Positions 27,011 through 36,114 of a stretch of DNA of 56,660 nucleotides are shown here, piece by piece. The position numbers and the translations under genes are program-made. Origin of the DNA: Planctomycetota bacterium. Its GTDB lineage: Bacteria; Planctomycetota; UBA8108; UBA1146. Each line of letters starts with the position of its first letter. Positions within the stretch are counted from its first letter, which is position 1. The stretch spans positions 1 through 56,660 of the forward strand of contig JAAZXB010000019.1 of NCBI GenBank assembly GCA_014240375.1, in the 5' to 3' direction. A model generated the notes under the pieces. The model did not search any database. It had not been told where the DNA came from and was given only the letters and a program-made list of their open reading frames with translations.

Positions 27011-27445
27011 GGGAAGGCCTTCCTTCTTACGCTTAGCAGTATCTCGGCCGCCAAATGGAGGCCGATAACCAAGAATTCTGGTGAACAAAATTTGTAACAA
27101 AAATTAATGCGCGAAATTTTAATGCGCGAGCGCCGCCGAAAAGACTGGCCCGAAGCCCCCCGATAAACTGGAGGTCCAGGGTAGTTTTCTTGAACAACAC
27201 CTCGCTCAGCCCAAGCTGATCCAGGAGTAGAGTTTCCCAGACCGTATCTACAACTTTATTGGACGATGGCCACATCCGCAACCGGGTCATTAAAGAGAGT
27301 CTTGGGAGGTTCCATATTCGCTGGATGAATAGTCCAAATAGCAGAGGCCATGACAGCAAATCCGGCAATAAGTTCTGGGCTCACAAGGACTAAGAGTTTC
27401 TGGTCACAGGTTAGTAATGATATACAGGTTGAGTTGCCCTCCCCA
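27011..27445. other. AT-rich intergenic region with a repeated 11-mer
   Basis: This gap lies upstream of the large dockerin gene and downstream of the sulfatase. TTAATGCGCGA occurs twice (27104-27114 and 27119-27129), a spacing of 15 bp that could serve an operator. A minus-strand frame from 27477 to 27256 can be read (73 codons), but it has no homology I recognise and no clear ribosome-binding site. No other gene is supported. Confidence 0.5.
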
Positions 27446-28888
27446 TCAGGGGCGGCTGCGCTCCAGTTTTCGCCCAAAAAAACCGGGCCGATGCTTCTCC
27501 AACTGGTTTTTTCTCCAAACTTTGCCGGTTTCCCACAGCGGATCGACCAGTTGCCGCTCCCAGTCTGCCAACCGTTTCGACAGATCGGCGACCACCTGCG
27601 GTTGCCCGGCGGCGAGGTCGTAGCGTTCGCCGGGGTCGTCGACCAGCTGGAACAGTTGAGTGGGCAAGCCCTCGACTCGGATCAGTTTCCACGGGCCACT
27701 GCGTACCGCTGCAGCGACCGCTCTGCGCCAGAATAGATCGGGGTGATCGGAGCCATCGGTGACCCCGGTCAGGGCAGCGGTCAGATCGATCCCGTCCAGA
27801 TCCTCGACCGATCCGAGGTCGACTCCGGCGGCAGCGAGCAAGGTGGTGGAGATGTCGAGGGTGCTGATCGGATGTCGGTGGCGGCTTCCCGCAGCAATTC
27901 TCGAGGGCCATCGAACGGCCCAGGGGACGCGGATCCCACCCTCGAACTTGGATCCCTTCATCCCGCGGTACGGACCGTTGTCGCTGGCGTTATTGGTCGC
28001 GCCGCCATTGTCGTTGAGGAACATGACGATGGTGTCATCGCTCAGCCCCTCCTGTTCGAGGGTCTGAAGGATCTCACCGACGGATCGGTCGAGCGCGACC
28101 GTCATCGCGAGCAGCTTCCGTCGCTTCGGATCCAGTTGTGGGGGCACATCCAGCAGATCGGGCTCGAGCAGATGCATCGGAGTGTGAACCGCATTGAAGG
28201 CGACATAGAGGAAGAAGGGTTGATTTCGGTGCTGGCGAATGAAGTTCGATGCACTGTGCCCGATGGCATCGGTGACATAGGGCTTCGGAAGCGGTGCGGG
28301 ATCTTCCCCGTCGAGCCAGACGGTCCGGCGCGGCAGCGCAGGGCGATCGTGGTAACTACGGGAGCCGCCGAGAAATCCATCGAACTGGTCGAAGCCGCGT
28401 TGCAGCGGTCGGTAGGGGGGATCCTCTCCCAGGTGCCACTTTCCGACGGCACCCGTGGCGTATCCCAGTGCCTTCAGTCGGTCGGCGATGGTCTGCTGAT
28501 CGAGTGGAAGTCCCAGGCCCGATCCCGCGGGCAGATTCATCTCATGGCCGAATCGCTGCGGATACCTTCCGGTCAGCAATCCTGCCCTCGATGGGCTACA
28601 GACCGAGGCGCAGACGTAGCCCTGCTCACAGATCACCCCCTCGGCGGCGATCTGATCGATATTCGGGGTCTGGATCGAGCGCAATCCGGTGAATCCGAAG
28701 TCGCTGTAGCCGGCATCGTCGGTGAGCAGGATCACCATCGAAGGGGGCCGCTTGGCCGAGTCGCCGAGCGGCTGGCCGATCCCCTGACAGCCACTGCACA
28801 GGCCGCCGCACAGCAGCGTGAAGAGGATCCGCCAGCGCCACGGCCGGTGCGCATCCCTTGGCAGCGGCCACCAGCCACGATTTCGCAC
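27446..28888 (-). CDS. Lipoprotein sulfatase (formylglycine-dependent arylsulfatase family)
   Basis: A 480-residue type I sulfatase starting at GTG 28888, 5 nt after the transketolase stop. A signal peptide with lipobox LCSG-C (Cys34) anchors it. The metal site begins with ILLTDDAGYSDFG (Asp57-Asp58). The modification motif is CSPSR (Cys97 becomes formylglycine), followed by AGLLTGRYP. Further family segments: AVGKWHLGEDP and FLNDNGGATNN. Planctomycetes carry many such enzymes for sulfated polysaccharides; the substrate cannot be told from sequence. Maturation needs a formylglycine-generating enzyme not present here. Confidence 0.92.
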   Translation of the reverse strand: MRNRGWWPLPRDAHRPWRWRILFTLLCGGLCSGCQGIGQPLGDSAKRPPSMVILLTDDAGYSDFGFTGLRSIQTPNIDQIAAEGVICEQGYVCASVCSPSRAGLLTGRYPQRFGHEMNLPAGSGLGLPLDQQTIADRLKALGYATGAVGKWHLGEDPPYRPLQRGFDQFDGFLGGSRSYHDRPALPRRTVWLDGEDPAPLPKPYVTDAIGHSASNFIRQHRNQPFFLYVAFNAVHTPMHLLEPDLLDVPPQLDPKRRKLLAMTVALDRSVGEILQTLEQEGLSDDTIVMFLNDNGGATNNASDNGPYRGMKGSKFEGGIRVPWAVRWPSRIAAGSRHRHPISTLDISTTLLAAAGVDLGSVEDLDGIDLTAALTGVTDGSDHPDLFWRRAVAAAVRSGPWKLIRVEGLPTQLFQLVDDPGERYDLAAGQPQVVADLSKRLADWERQLVDPLWETGKVWRKNQLEKHRPGFFGRKLERSRP

Positions 28889-28893
28889 CGCTG

Positions 28894-30837
28894 CTACTGT
28901 CTCTCGAGGGCAAATGCCTGGACTCGCTCACGGATCGAATCCGCATCGAGTCCCGCCAGGCGGTAGACCTCTGTCGAAGGGCCGCTGGGCGAGTAATTGT
29001 CGACCCCGATCCTCAACTGAGGAATTGCAGTGCCGGCTCCGAACAGTTGCTCAGCCACGCAGTTGCCGAGGCCGGTGCGAACCGAGTGATCCTCGACGGT
29101 GACAACAAACGGCTGGGTGGCCAGCTGCTGGATCGAAGCATCGTTGAGATCGGTCGGGGTCGCTGCATGAGCGAGACCGATATCGAGCCCCTCGCCGCGG
29201 AGCGCATCGACCGCTTCCAGCGCCTGTCCGGTCGGGGTTCCCATCGCGACCACCATACCGGCGGTACCGTTGCGGATGATATCGAGGTGACCCGGTGTGA
29301 ACTGGTAGTCTCCTCCGAAGAAGGGTTCCCCCGCCTCGTCGGTGATGGTCTTCAACTTCGAGCGTCCCATACCGATGAAAGCCATCCCTGAACTGGTCAG
29401 TGCATGGCGAACGATTCGGTCGGTCTGGTTTGGATCTGCCGGGACGTAGATGCTGATGCCGAAGATGTTTCGTAGAACCCCGACGAAATCGATGCACTGG
29501 TGAGTCTTGCCATCCTCGCCAACATCGAGTCCCAGGTGGGTACAGGCGATCTTCAGGTGGGCATGATTGATGTCGCTCAGTCGGTGCTGGTTGTAAGTCT
29601 CGCACACTCCAAAGACACCGAAATCTGCAAAGACGGTGGTGACGCCGCAGGTCGAGAGTGCTCCGGCACAGGTGGCAGTGTGATGCTCCTGGATTCCCGC
29701 TTGAAAGAAGCGATCGGGATACTGCTTGTGAAAGGCTCCCAGTTTGACCGAACCTTCCAGGTCACAGTCGAATGCGGCGATGGGGGGAGATCCCTGACCA
29801 TCTGCAGAAGCGCATGCGACATCGAAGATCGCCTGACCAAAGGCACTCCGGCAGTCAGTCTTCTGGTCGACCGCGTAGGTGATCGGTTCGCCGGAGTGGA
29901 GGGAGGGCAGTGGATCTGGCAGGGTCGGGACGGTGCTGTCCGGGCGCCGGGCTCGACGCTGCTGGAGTGGCTGCAGATCCCACAGGGCGGCATCTTCACC
30001 CAGTTCGGTGACCGCTGCGGCGAGTTCCTCCGTGTTCAGGGCACGGCCGTGGAAATCGGACTTGTTCTCCATGAAGGAGATCCCCTTGCCCATCACGGTG
30101 TGAGCGATGATGCACCAGGGGCGTTGCTCATCCTTGCGGGCTTGCTGCAGTGCCGAGAAGATCTGTTGGGGGTTGTGTCCATCGACCTCGACCACCCGCC
30201 AACCGTCCGCTTCCCAGCCGGCAGCGATCTCTTGCGGCATGATCTCATCGGTTTCGCCGCCGATCTGTAACTGGTTGCGATCGACGATGGCGGTGATCTC
30301 GTGGAGGCCAAACTTGACTGCAAATCGACGTGCCTCGGCGATCTGGCCCTTCTGCTGCTCGCCATCTCCCATCGGGACAAAGGCGTTGCAGCGGCGGCCG
30401 TGGATTCGATCTCCCAGGACCATTCCACAGGCGGCGGAGAGTCCCTGGCCGAGATTGCCGGTGGTCCATTCGACGCCAGGAATTTCGCGCTCGATATGAC
30501 CCTCAAACAAATTCTGGGTGCTACGGAACGATGAGACCGCCTCGTCATTATCGATGAAGCCCATCTCCGCCAGCACCGAATAGACTCCGGGCGATGTATG
30601 ACCGTGACTGACCACGATTCGATCCCGACCATCCATCCAGGGGTTTTCGGCTTCCACTTTTGCGCAGGACCACAGCACCAGGTACAGGTCGAGGGATGAA
30701 AGAGATCCCCCGGGATGACCGGAAGCGGCCAGACTGGTCATCTGGATGATGGCCCTGCGGCAGCGTTGAACTGCTTCCTGATGCCATTGAAGATGTTCGG
30801 CGGAAAGGGACGGGGCATCGAGAGAACTGCGGACCAT
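28894..30837 (-). CDS. tkt: Transketolase
   Basis: 647 residues from the ATG at 30837 (GGAAGGA upstream); an upstream in-frame ATG at 30954 adds 39 residues with no family match. The thiamine-diphosphate domain has SGHPGGS near the N-terminus and a GDGEQQKGQ ... VDRNQLQ motif (GDG-N metal/TPP binding). The pyrimidine-binding and C-terminal domains follow in one chain, as in full-length transketolases. Moves two-carbon ketol units in the pentose phosphate pathway. A sulfatase gene follows after 5 nt, an unusual partner. Confidence 0.9.
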   Translation of the reverse strand: MVRSSLDAPSLSAEHLQWHQEAVQRCRRAIIQMTSLAASGHPGGSLSSLDLYLVLWSCAKVEAENPWMDGRDRIVVSHGHTSPGVYSVLAEMGFIDNDEAVSSFRSTQNLFEGHIEREIPGVEWTTGNLGQGLSAACGMVLGDRIHGRRCNAFVPMGDGEQQKGQIAEARRFAVKFGLHEITAIVDRNQLQIGGETDEIMPQEIAAGWEADGWRVVEVDGHNPQQIFSALQQARKDEQRPWCIIAHTVMGKGISFMENKSDFHGRALNTEELAAAVTELGEDAALWDLQPLQQRRARRPDSTVPTLPDPLPSLHSGEPITYAVDQKTDCRSAFGQAIFDVACASADGQGSPPIAAFDCDLEGSVKLGAFHKQYPDRFFQAGIQEHHTATCAGALSTCGVTTVFADFGVFGVCETYNQHRLSDINHAHLKIACTHLGLDVGEDGKTHQCIDFVGVLRNIFGISIYVPADPNQTDRIVRHALTSSGMAFIGMGRSKLKTITDEAGEPFFGGDYQFTPGHLDIIRNGTAGMVVAMGTPTGQALEAVDALRGEGLDIGLAHAATPTDLNDASIQQLATQPFVVTVEDHSVRTGLGNCVAEQLFGAGTAIPQLRIGVDNYSPSGPSTEVYRLAGLDADSIRERVQAFALERQ

Positions 30838-31044
30838 GACGGTTCCTTCCGGGCTATGGTGGCTCAAGGGTTTCACGGACAAGGGTGTGCAGATGGATGG
30901 GTGATTCTGCTGCACAACGCTGCGTAAGATAGGCAGCGAATCGGGCACCATCAAGGTTGCCGGTCCGGATCATTGGATCTGCCTCTTTGAAATCGTGGCG
31001 GTTCTTGCTGTGGAGCGATCTTGTGACCTGGAAGGAATCGACCG

Positions 31045-32031
31045 ATGAAGACGGACCCCCGATTGAAGTCGATCGCCCAGCTGGCTGGCGAGGCGAGGAA
31101 GTGGATCGAACCTCGCGTGGTTCCCACCCCGCTGCAGCCAGTGCCCCGGGAACTGGTGGCTGCGGGCCCCGATCGACTGCTGTTGAAACTGGAGAATCAG
31201 CAGGTCACCGGTTCCTTCAAGGCGAGGGGGGCGGCTCACTTCATCGCCCGTCTGGTCGCTGAGCACGATCCGGCAGGGGTGTTGACCTATTCCAGCGGCA
31301 ATCATGGTCGGGCGGTTTCCGAGGTGGCGGCTGCGATGGGGATCGCGGCTCTGGTGGTGGCTCCCGACAGCATCGATCCGGTCAAGGCGGGTGCCATCAT
31401 CGAGGCGGGGGCGGAACTGGTGCAGGTCGGCCCGACCACCGACGAGCGCAAGCTACGCGCCGAGCAGATCGCAGCGGAGCGCGGCTGGGTGATCGTGCCT
31501 CCCTTTGATCACGAATGGATCATCTCGGGGCAGGGCACGCTGGTGCTGGAACTGATCGAGCAGCTGGGAAGCGCTCCCGATCACCTGTGGGTTCCGGTGG
31601 GGGGGGGCGGATTGTCGGCGGGATGTGCCGCCACGGCAGCGATCGAGATTCCGGAATGCACGGTTCACACCGTCGAACCGGAGGGATCGGCGGCGCTGGC
31701 GAGATCGCTCGCTTGCGATCAAAGACTCCATCTGGAAGAAACTCGATCGGAGGCGGACGGTTTATTGCCGTTGACGGTGGGGGATCTCAACTGGCAGCTG
31801 TTACGAGCCGCAGCAGTGGAGCCGCACCAGATCCGTGAGGAGCAACTGATCTCCACCTTGAGGATCTTGCAGCAGGACTGCGGGATCGGGGCGGAGCCGA
31901 GTGGCGCTTGCTCGTCGGCGCCGTTATTGGCCAGTCCACCGGGCACGCTGCTGGCCGGGGGGACCCACGCGGCTGTCGTGAGTGGTGGTAATGTCTCGCC
32001 CGAGCGGCTCAAGAGGCTGCTTTCGAGGTGA
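31045..32031 (+). CDS. PLP-dependent threonine/serine dehydratase-like enzyme
   Basis: A 328-residue fold-type II PLP enzyme. ATG 31045 follows GGAAGGA. PLP-lysine motif GSFKARGA (Lys59), substrate loop SSGNHGRA, phosphate-binding loop GGGGLSAG. Length and motifs fit TdcB-like threonine dehydratases and serine racemases; there is no C-terminal ACT regulatory domain. It would give 2-oxobutanoate or pyruvate plus ammonia. An AGCS amino-acid symporter starts 120 bp downstream on the same strand, consistent with amino-acid uptake and breakdown. Racemase activity is an alternative. Confidence 0.85.
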   Translation: MKTDPRLKSIAQLAGEARKWIEPRVVPTPLQPVPRELVAAGPDRLLLKLENQQVTGSFKARGAAHFIARLVAEHDPAGVLTYSSGNHGRAVSEVAAAMGIAALVVAPDSIDPVKAGAIIEAGAELVQVGPTTDERKLRAEQIAAERGWVIVPPFDHEWIISGQGTLVLELIEQLGSAPDHLWVPVGGGGLSAGCAATAAIEIPECTVHTVEPEGSAALARSLACDQRLHLEETRSEADGLLPLTVGDLNWQLLRAAAVEPHQIREEQLISTLRILQQDCGIGAEPSGACSSAPLLASPPGTLLAGGTHAAVVSGGNVSPERLKRLLSR

Positions 32032-32151
32032 CCTGCCGCGGCGAGATCTTCATCTTCTCGACCCTTGTATCGAAGCCGTGGATTGCCTAGGGTTCGACTT
32101 CGGCGGGAGCTCGATCCAGCCGTTGATCATTTCCCGGGAAGGAACAGCACC

Positions 32152-33921
32152 TTGGACCAGTTCTGGAAATTCATCGAAGAGATTGGCGCGTTGATCTGGA
32201 GTCCTCCGACCTTCATCGGGTTGCTGGGGGCAGGAGTGCTCTTCACCGTGTGGAGTCGATTTACCCAGTATCGGGTGATGACTCACGGCATCGATGTGAT
32301 TCGAGGGATCTACGACGATCCCGATGATCCGGGAGCGATCAGCCACTTCCAGGCGCTGTCGGCGGCTCTGTCGGCGACGGTCGGTCTCGGTAACATCGGT
32401 GGCGTGGCGCTGGCGATCTCGCTCGGTGGGCCGGGAGCACTCTTCTGGATGTGGGTGGTCGGTTTCTTCGGCATGGCGCTCAAGACCATCGAGATCACCC
32501 TGGCGATGATGTTTCGCGACACCTCCGATCCTGACAACCCGAGTGGTGGAGCGATGCATGTCGTACGCCATGTGATGGGTAAGAAGGGTGGTATGTGGGC
32601 GACGATGGGAAGCGTCATCGGAGGCATCTTCTGTGTCACCCTGATCATCTCCACCATTACCGGCGGCAACATGTTCCAGTCGTGGAATGTCGCCCTTCTG
32701 ACCCAGAGTTACTTCGGAGTGCCGAAGATCGCCACCGGCATCATCCTGGCACTGGTCGTGGGGATGGTGATCATCGGAGGCATTCGACGCATCGGTACGG
32801 TGGCCGGGAAGCTGGTGCCGCTGATGTGCTTGCTGTATCTGTTGGCTGGCCTTGCGGTGCTGGTGGTGAAGGCGGGCGAGATTCCGGCGACCTTTGCGCT
32901 GATCTTCCAGAGTGCCTTTGCGCCGCTCGAATCGCAGGGAGCCTTTGTCGGGGGGACGCTGGGCTTTGCCTTCATGGTTGGCATGAAGCGGGCGCTCTTC
33001 TCCAACGAGGCGGGGCAGGGATCAGCCCCCATCGCCCACGCAGCAGCCAAGACGGCGGAGCCCGCCCGGGAGGGGATCGTCGGCGGCATCGGCCCCTTCA
33101 TCGACACCATCTGTATCTGCACCCTCACCGCACTGGTGATCCTCACCACCGGAACCTGGAATCGAGAGGCGATCGGACCGCTCGGCGCCGAAGTGCAACT
33201 CGTCGTGGCGGCCGAGAGTGATGACGCATTTCACTACGATGTGGACACCAACGCATCGATCAGTGATCTCCCCAATCCGTTGCATGGTCCCTGGTCGAAG
33301 GGAGACAAGGTCTTCCTGCTCGCCGATGTGACCGGGCTCACGAGTAAAAATACCGGAGGATCGACGCTCAAGATCCAGGGCAAGATCGTTGCGAATGAGG
33401 CCAAACCGGATGCTGCAGAAATCCTGGCCATCGAGTGGAAGGCCGTGGAACTGACCAAGAGTATCTGGGATGGAGTTCCCGGAGAGATCCATATCCAGCA
33501 GGTCGAAGGTGGCGGTGCGGGGGTCTTCAAGGAGCATGAGGGAGCGCAGTTGACGGCGATCGCCTTTGACCGTGTCTTCGATGGGCTCGGCAAATACCTG
33601 GTGACCCTGGCGGCGTGGCTCTTTGCCATCTCGACGATGATTTCCTGGTCCTACTACGGCGAGAAGGGAGTCACTTACCTGTTCGGAAATGCCGGTGTAC
33701 TTCCCTACAAGATCGCATTCTTGATCCTCGCCATCGTCGGAGCCACCAGCATCGATGACACCACGCAGATGCTATTGCTGGCAGATCTTGGAACCGGCAC
33801 GATGTTGGTGGTCAACATCCCCATCGTGATCCTGCTCGGCGGCCTGGCGGTGGCTTCACTGCGAGAGTACGACCGCAAGTTGAAGGCGGGAGAGTTCCCC
33901 CGAAACGATCAGAAAGAGTAG
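32152..33921 (+). CDS. Sodium:alanine/glycine symporter (AGCS family) with a large inserted hydrophilic domain
   Basis: I chose TTG 32152 because GGAAGGAA precedes it and residues after it start with the usual AGCS N-terminus; the frame upstream encodes unrelated sequence. 589 residues with about ten transmembrane helices. Family segments: SATVGLGNIGGVALAI, KRALFSNEAGQGSAPIAHAA and SWSYYGEKGVTYLFG. Between TGTWN (about 333) and GAQLTAIAF (about 463) there is a hydrophilic stretch of roughly 120 residues not found in typical AGCS proteins (which are about 450-480 long). Imports small neutral amino acids with sodium. Its gene follows a threonine/serine dehydratase. Confidence 0.88.
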   Translation: MDQFWKFIEEIGALIWSPPTFIGLLGAGVLFTVWSRFTQYRVMTHGIDVIRGIYDDPDDPGAISHFQALSAALSATVGLGNIGGVALAISLGGPGALFWMWVVGFFGMALKTIEITLAMMFRDTSDPDNPSGGAMHVVRHVMGKKGGMWATMGSVIGGIFCVTLIISTITGGNMFQSWNVALLTQSYFGVPKIATGIILALVVGMVIIGGIRRIGTVAGKLVPLMCLLYLLAGLAVLVVKAGEIPATFALIFQSAFAPLESQGAFVGGTLGFAFMVGMKRALFSNEAGQGSAPIAHAAAKTAEPAREGIVGGIGPFIDTICICTLTALVILTTGTWNREAIGPLGAEVQLVVAAESDDAFHYDVDTNASISDLPNPLHGPWSKGDKVFLLADVTGLTSKNTGGSTLKIQGKIVANEAKPDAAEILAIEWKAVELTKSIWDGVPGEIHIQQVEGGGAGVFKEHEGAQLTAIAFDRVFDGLGKYLVTLAAWLFAISTMISWSYYGEKGVTYLFGNAGVLPYKIAFLILAIVGATSIDDTTQMLLLADLGTGTMLVVNIPIVILLGGLAVASLREYDRKLKAGEFPRNDQKE

Positions 33922-34003
33922 TGAGGGACGAGCGACGTATAGAGGGAGCGTGAGGTGCCGGAAGCGTGAAACCGAGTGGCAAGCCGGGGCTTGAAATGCT
34001 CGA

Positions 34004-34105
34004 GCCAGGAGGCAGGTGAAGCCAGGAGGCAGGTGAAGCCAGGAGGCAGGTGAAGCCAGGAGGCAGGTGAAGCCAGGAGGCCGGTGAAGCCAGGAGGCCG
34101 GTGAA
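34004..34105. repeat. 6 x 17-bp tandem repeat
   Basis: Six copies of GCCAGGAGGCAGGTGAA; copies 5 and 6 share one A-to-C change. Noncoding. The 17-bp unit is one of the few in the window that is not a multiple of three. Confidence 0.93.
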
Positions 34106-34164
34106 GCCAGGGCGCCGCTTCTTCCGTCGGGATTGGACGAACGAGCCGGTCGGCCTGGCTGTTC

Positions 34165-34227
34165 GGGCAGATCGGGCAGATCGGGCAGATCGGGCAGTTC
34201 GGGCAGTTCGGGCAGTTCGGGCAGTTC
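34165..34227. repeat. 7 x 9-bp tandem repeat
   Basis: Three copies of GGGCAGATC followed by four of GGGCAGTTC, directly before a poly-A tract. Confidence 0.93.
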
Positions 34228-34233
34228 GGGCAC

Positions 34234-34261
34234 AAAAAAAAGCACCGCCCAAAAGCGATGC
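34234..34261 (-). terminator. Minus-strand intrinsic terminator (distal)
   Basis: On the minus strand a 7-bp stem (GCATCGC / GCGGTGC, one G-T type mismatch) is followed by eight T residues. No gene ends directly before it; it is about 375 bp beyond the DUF1573 selenoprotein gene. Confidence 0.65.
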
Positions 34262-34544
34262 CGTACATCTCATGCCCTCGGAACAAGGTTTCCCGAGGAT
34301 TTATTCTGAAAATAGCCAAAATACCTCGGTTGGAGCTCTCATCCCCCCGTTTTTGGCGGTTTTGTTCACTATCCGAGGAGCCGGTGGTCCGTCAGCGGCC
34401 GCTTCAGCGACGGCGGTGCGTTCGCGATCTCGTCCCAGGAGCCGGATCGACGGCAGAAGTCGTCCGGAGGCCGAATCCCGGTTTCGTCGGTCCCCTGGAA
34501 ACCCTCTGGATTTGCCCTAAGTGTAGTGAAGCAAGAGGGATACG

Positions 34545-34575
34545 AAAAAGGCACAGCCCCCTGGGGAACTGTGCC
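34545..34575 (-). terminator. Minus-strand intrinsic terminator after the DUF1573 genes
   Basis: GGCACAG and CTGTGCC pair around a C/G-rich inner stem; on the minus strand five T residues follow. It lies about 60 bp past the stop at 34636. Confidence 0.8.
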
Positions 34576-34635
34576 GTATACTCATAGCCTTCTGAACAAG
34601 GGGTTTGGCCCGAAAAAATCAGAAAATTCCTGATT

Positions 34636-35955
34636 TCAGGGTTTCTGCGGCACAGGTTTCTGCGGCACAGGTTTCTGCGGCACAGGTTTCTGCGGCACAG
34701 GTTTCTGCGGCACAGGTTTCTTGACTCCCGCTTGCGGCTGGCCCGTCTTCAACCCTGGCCACGGCTTGGCCGAGGGAGACGGCTTGGCCGTGGGCGCAGG
34801 CTTCTGCCCCGGAGGGGCCGGCTTGGCCGTCGGAGTCACCTTGCGCCTCGGTAGCGGTGGCAGGGAAGCGCCGCCACCACGAGTCGGAGGGGGCGCAAAC
34901 TGTGCATATAGACGTGCGGTGAGCTCTGGCATCCCCTCGAGATCGGTCTGAATTCTCAAGGTGCCTCGAATCGATCGCTCGGGGCGGCTCTGCAACACTT
35001 CGACCGAGATCACGAAACGTTCGGATTCGCGAATCACCCGTTGAGTGACACCGAACACGCCCTCGGGCACATCATCGATGGAGATACTCTTGATATTGAA
35101 GCGGGTTCCGGGGCTGGTGGCGAAGACCTGGATGTCTTTCTTGACCACGGCAGCACCGGGTACCGAGAGGCGCTCGGTCTCCTTGCGCTGGAACACGATG
35201 TTGCCGCGAGGAACGATGGTGATGGGGGACTGGTGATCCAGGGTCAGCGGAACGGTGGTGGTGCGCAATTCTCCGTCACTGCAAACCACCTCGACATTGA
35301 CAATATCCCGGGTCATTCCGGCGATCAGCGCCGCAGGTGCGGTGAGGTGGATCTGGTACTTCTCACCTTCCACGACTTCGACGATCTGATCGAGATCGGC
35401 CTGGTTCTTGTTGACGGTCACCTCGGTGACTGTGATTCCCAGTTCGGTTCCCCTCGACACCTCGAACATACCGGAGAGCGGCTCTCCCACCGGACCCCTG
35501 AGGATCAGTGCATTGGGAGTGGACTTGATCACCTGGCGCAGGATGCCATGGATGTTGAGGCGGATACTGGGTTGCCGAGGATCGTTACAACTGACGGTAG
35601 CGTACTTCCGTACCGTTTCGGTGCGCAATTTGGAGGTGTCGACGCTGAGGGTGATTTCGCCCTCCCCACCGGGGAGAACTTCGCGGGTGAAAGTCCCGCG
35701 ACTGCAGCCTCAGCCAGGCTTTACATTGGTAATTCGGAGTACCGAGGAGCCGGTGTTGGTGAAGCGGTAGGTGTGTTCCACCTTGGTGCCTTGAAGCACG
35801 GTGCCCCAGTCATGGGTCAGTTGGTCGAAGGAGATGCGTGGACCGACCTCCGCCGGGGGAGGTGGAGGACCGAGGTCATCATCGCTCAGTTGGAAGGCAG
35901 AAAGGGGTAAGCCCGCTGCGATGGTCAGGAGAACTCCCAGGATTGTTTTTTTCAC
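34636..35955 (-). CDS. Exported DUF1573 protein, candidate selenoprotein (in-frame TGA at 35712-35710)
   Basis: Reading through one TGA gives a 439-residue protein from GTG 35955 (AGAGG about 11 nt upstream; ATG 35973 is an alternative). A signal peptide (KKTILGVLLTIAAGLPLSA) precedes a DUF1573 domain with FDQLTHDWGTVLQG. The TGA is codon 82, in NVKPG-U-GCSRGTF; the neighbouring paralogue has KVTSTCGCTSTRF here, so the TGA replaces the first Cys of CGC. The frame and family similarity continue unbroken for 357 codons after it. A perfect 7-bp stem-loop lies 9-29 nt beyond the TGA. The C-terminus is Pro/Lys-rich and ends in five VPQKP repeats. The gene itself stops at TGA, so reassignment of TGA to another amino acid is excluded. 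Function is unknown; thiol/selenol redox or metal binding is inferred. Confidence 0.82.
34641..34715. repeat. 5 x 15-bp tandem repeat encoding VPQKP
   Basis: Five exact copies of GTTTCTGCGGCACAG in the last codons of the DUF1573 selenoprotein gene; each adds the pentapeptide VPQKP to the C-terminus. Confidence 0.93.
35681..35701 (-). promoter_or_regulatory. Candidate SECIS stem-loop (DUF1573 gene)
   Basis: TCGCGGG and CCCGCGA form a perfect 7-bp stem with a 7-nt loop. The stem begins 9 nt after the TGA and the loop covers nt 16-22, inside the distance window of bacterial SECIS elements. If the closing G-C pair opens, the loop starts with G. It lies inside the coding sequence, as bacterial SECIS elements do. 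Confidence 0.65.
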
Positions 35956-36114
35956 CGAAAATCTGCCTCTCATGTGGTGGATCGCCAACGGGCTCCGATT
36001 TCCTGCGCTGGAAGACCGAGGTCGACTCGGGTCCAGACGTCAGGGAACAGTGGACGATCACCCTTAAAGATAACGGGAGAAGGCGCTTGGGGTCAAGTGG
36101 TCTGGGAGTCCGGA

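Larger units (their letters stand above)
33922..34635. other. Repeat-rich intergenic region between convergent genes
   Basis: 714 bp without a supportable gene. It holds 6 x 17-bp and 7 x 9-bp tandem repeats and two minus-strand terminators about 310 bp apart whose leaders resemble each other (a shared ...ACAAGG / CTCAT / CGTA pattern). Minus-strand frames across it encode only low-complexity repeats and were rejected. The 250 bp between the two terminators could hold a small RNA, but nothing proves it. Confidence 0.6.

Noticed and set aside
24347..27097. 916-codon plus-strand frame antisense to the large dockerin gene
   Set aside because: No signal, domain or ribosome-binding site; the sense strand has clear PPC and dockerin modules. 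The long frame results from low stop density opposite GC-rich repeats.
27256..27477. 73-codon minus-strand frame between dockerin gene and sulfatase
   Set aside because: Composition looks protein-like, but there is no clear ribosome-binding site and no family I recognise; could be a remnant.
34004..34227. CRISPR array
   Set aside because: Units are directly adjacent without spacers; these are minisatellites.
33856..34319. Minus-strand frames with ELPELP and GFTCLLASPASW repeats
   Set aside because: They only translate the 9-bp and 17-bp tandem repeats; no ribosome-binding site or domain, and frames shift across the 17-bp units.
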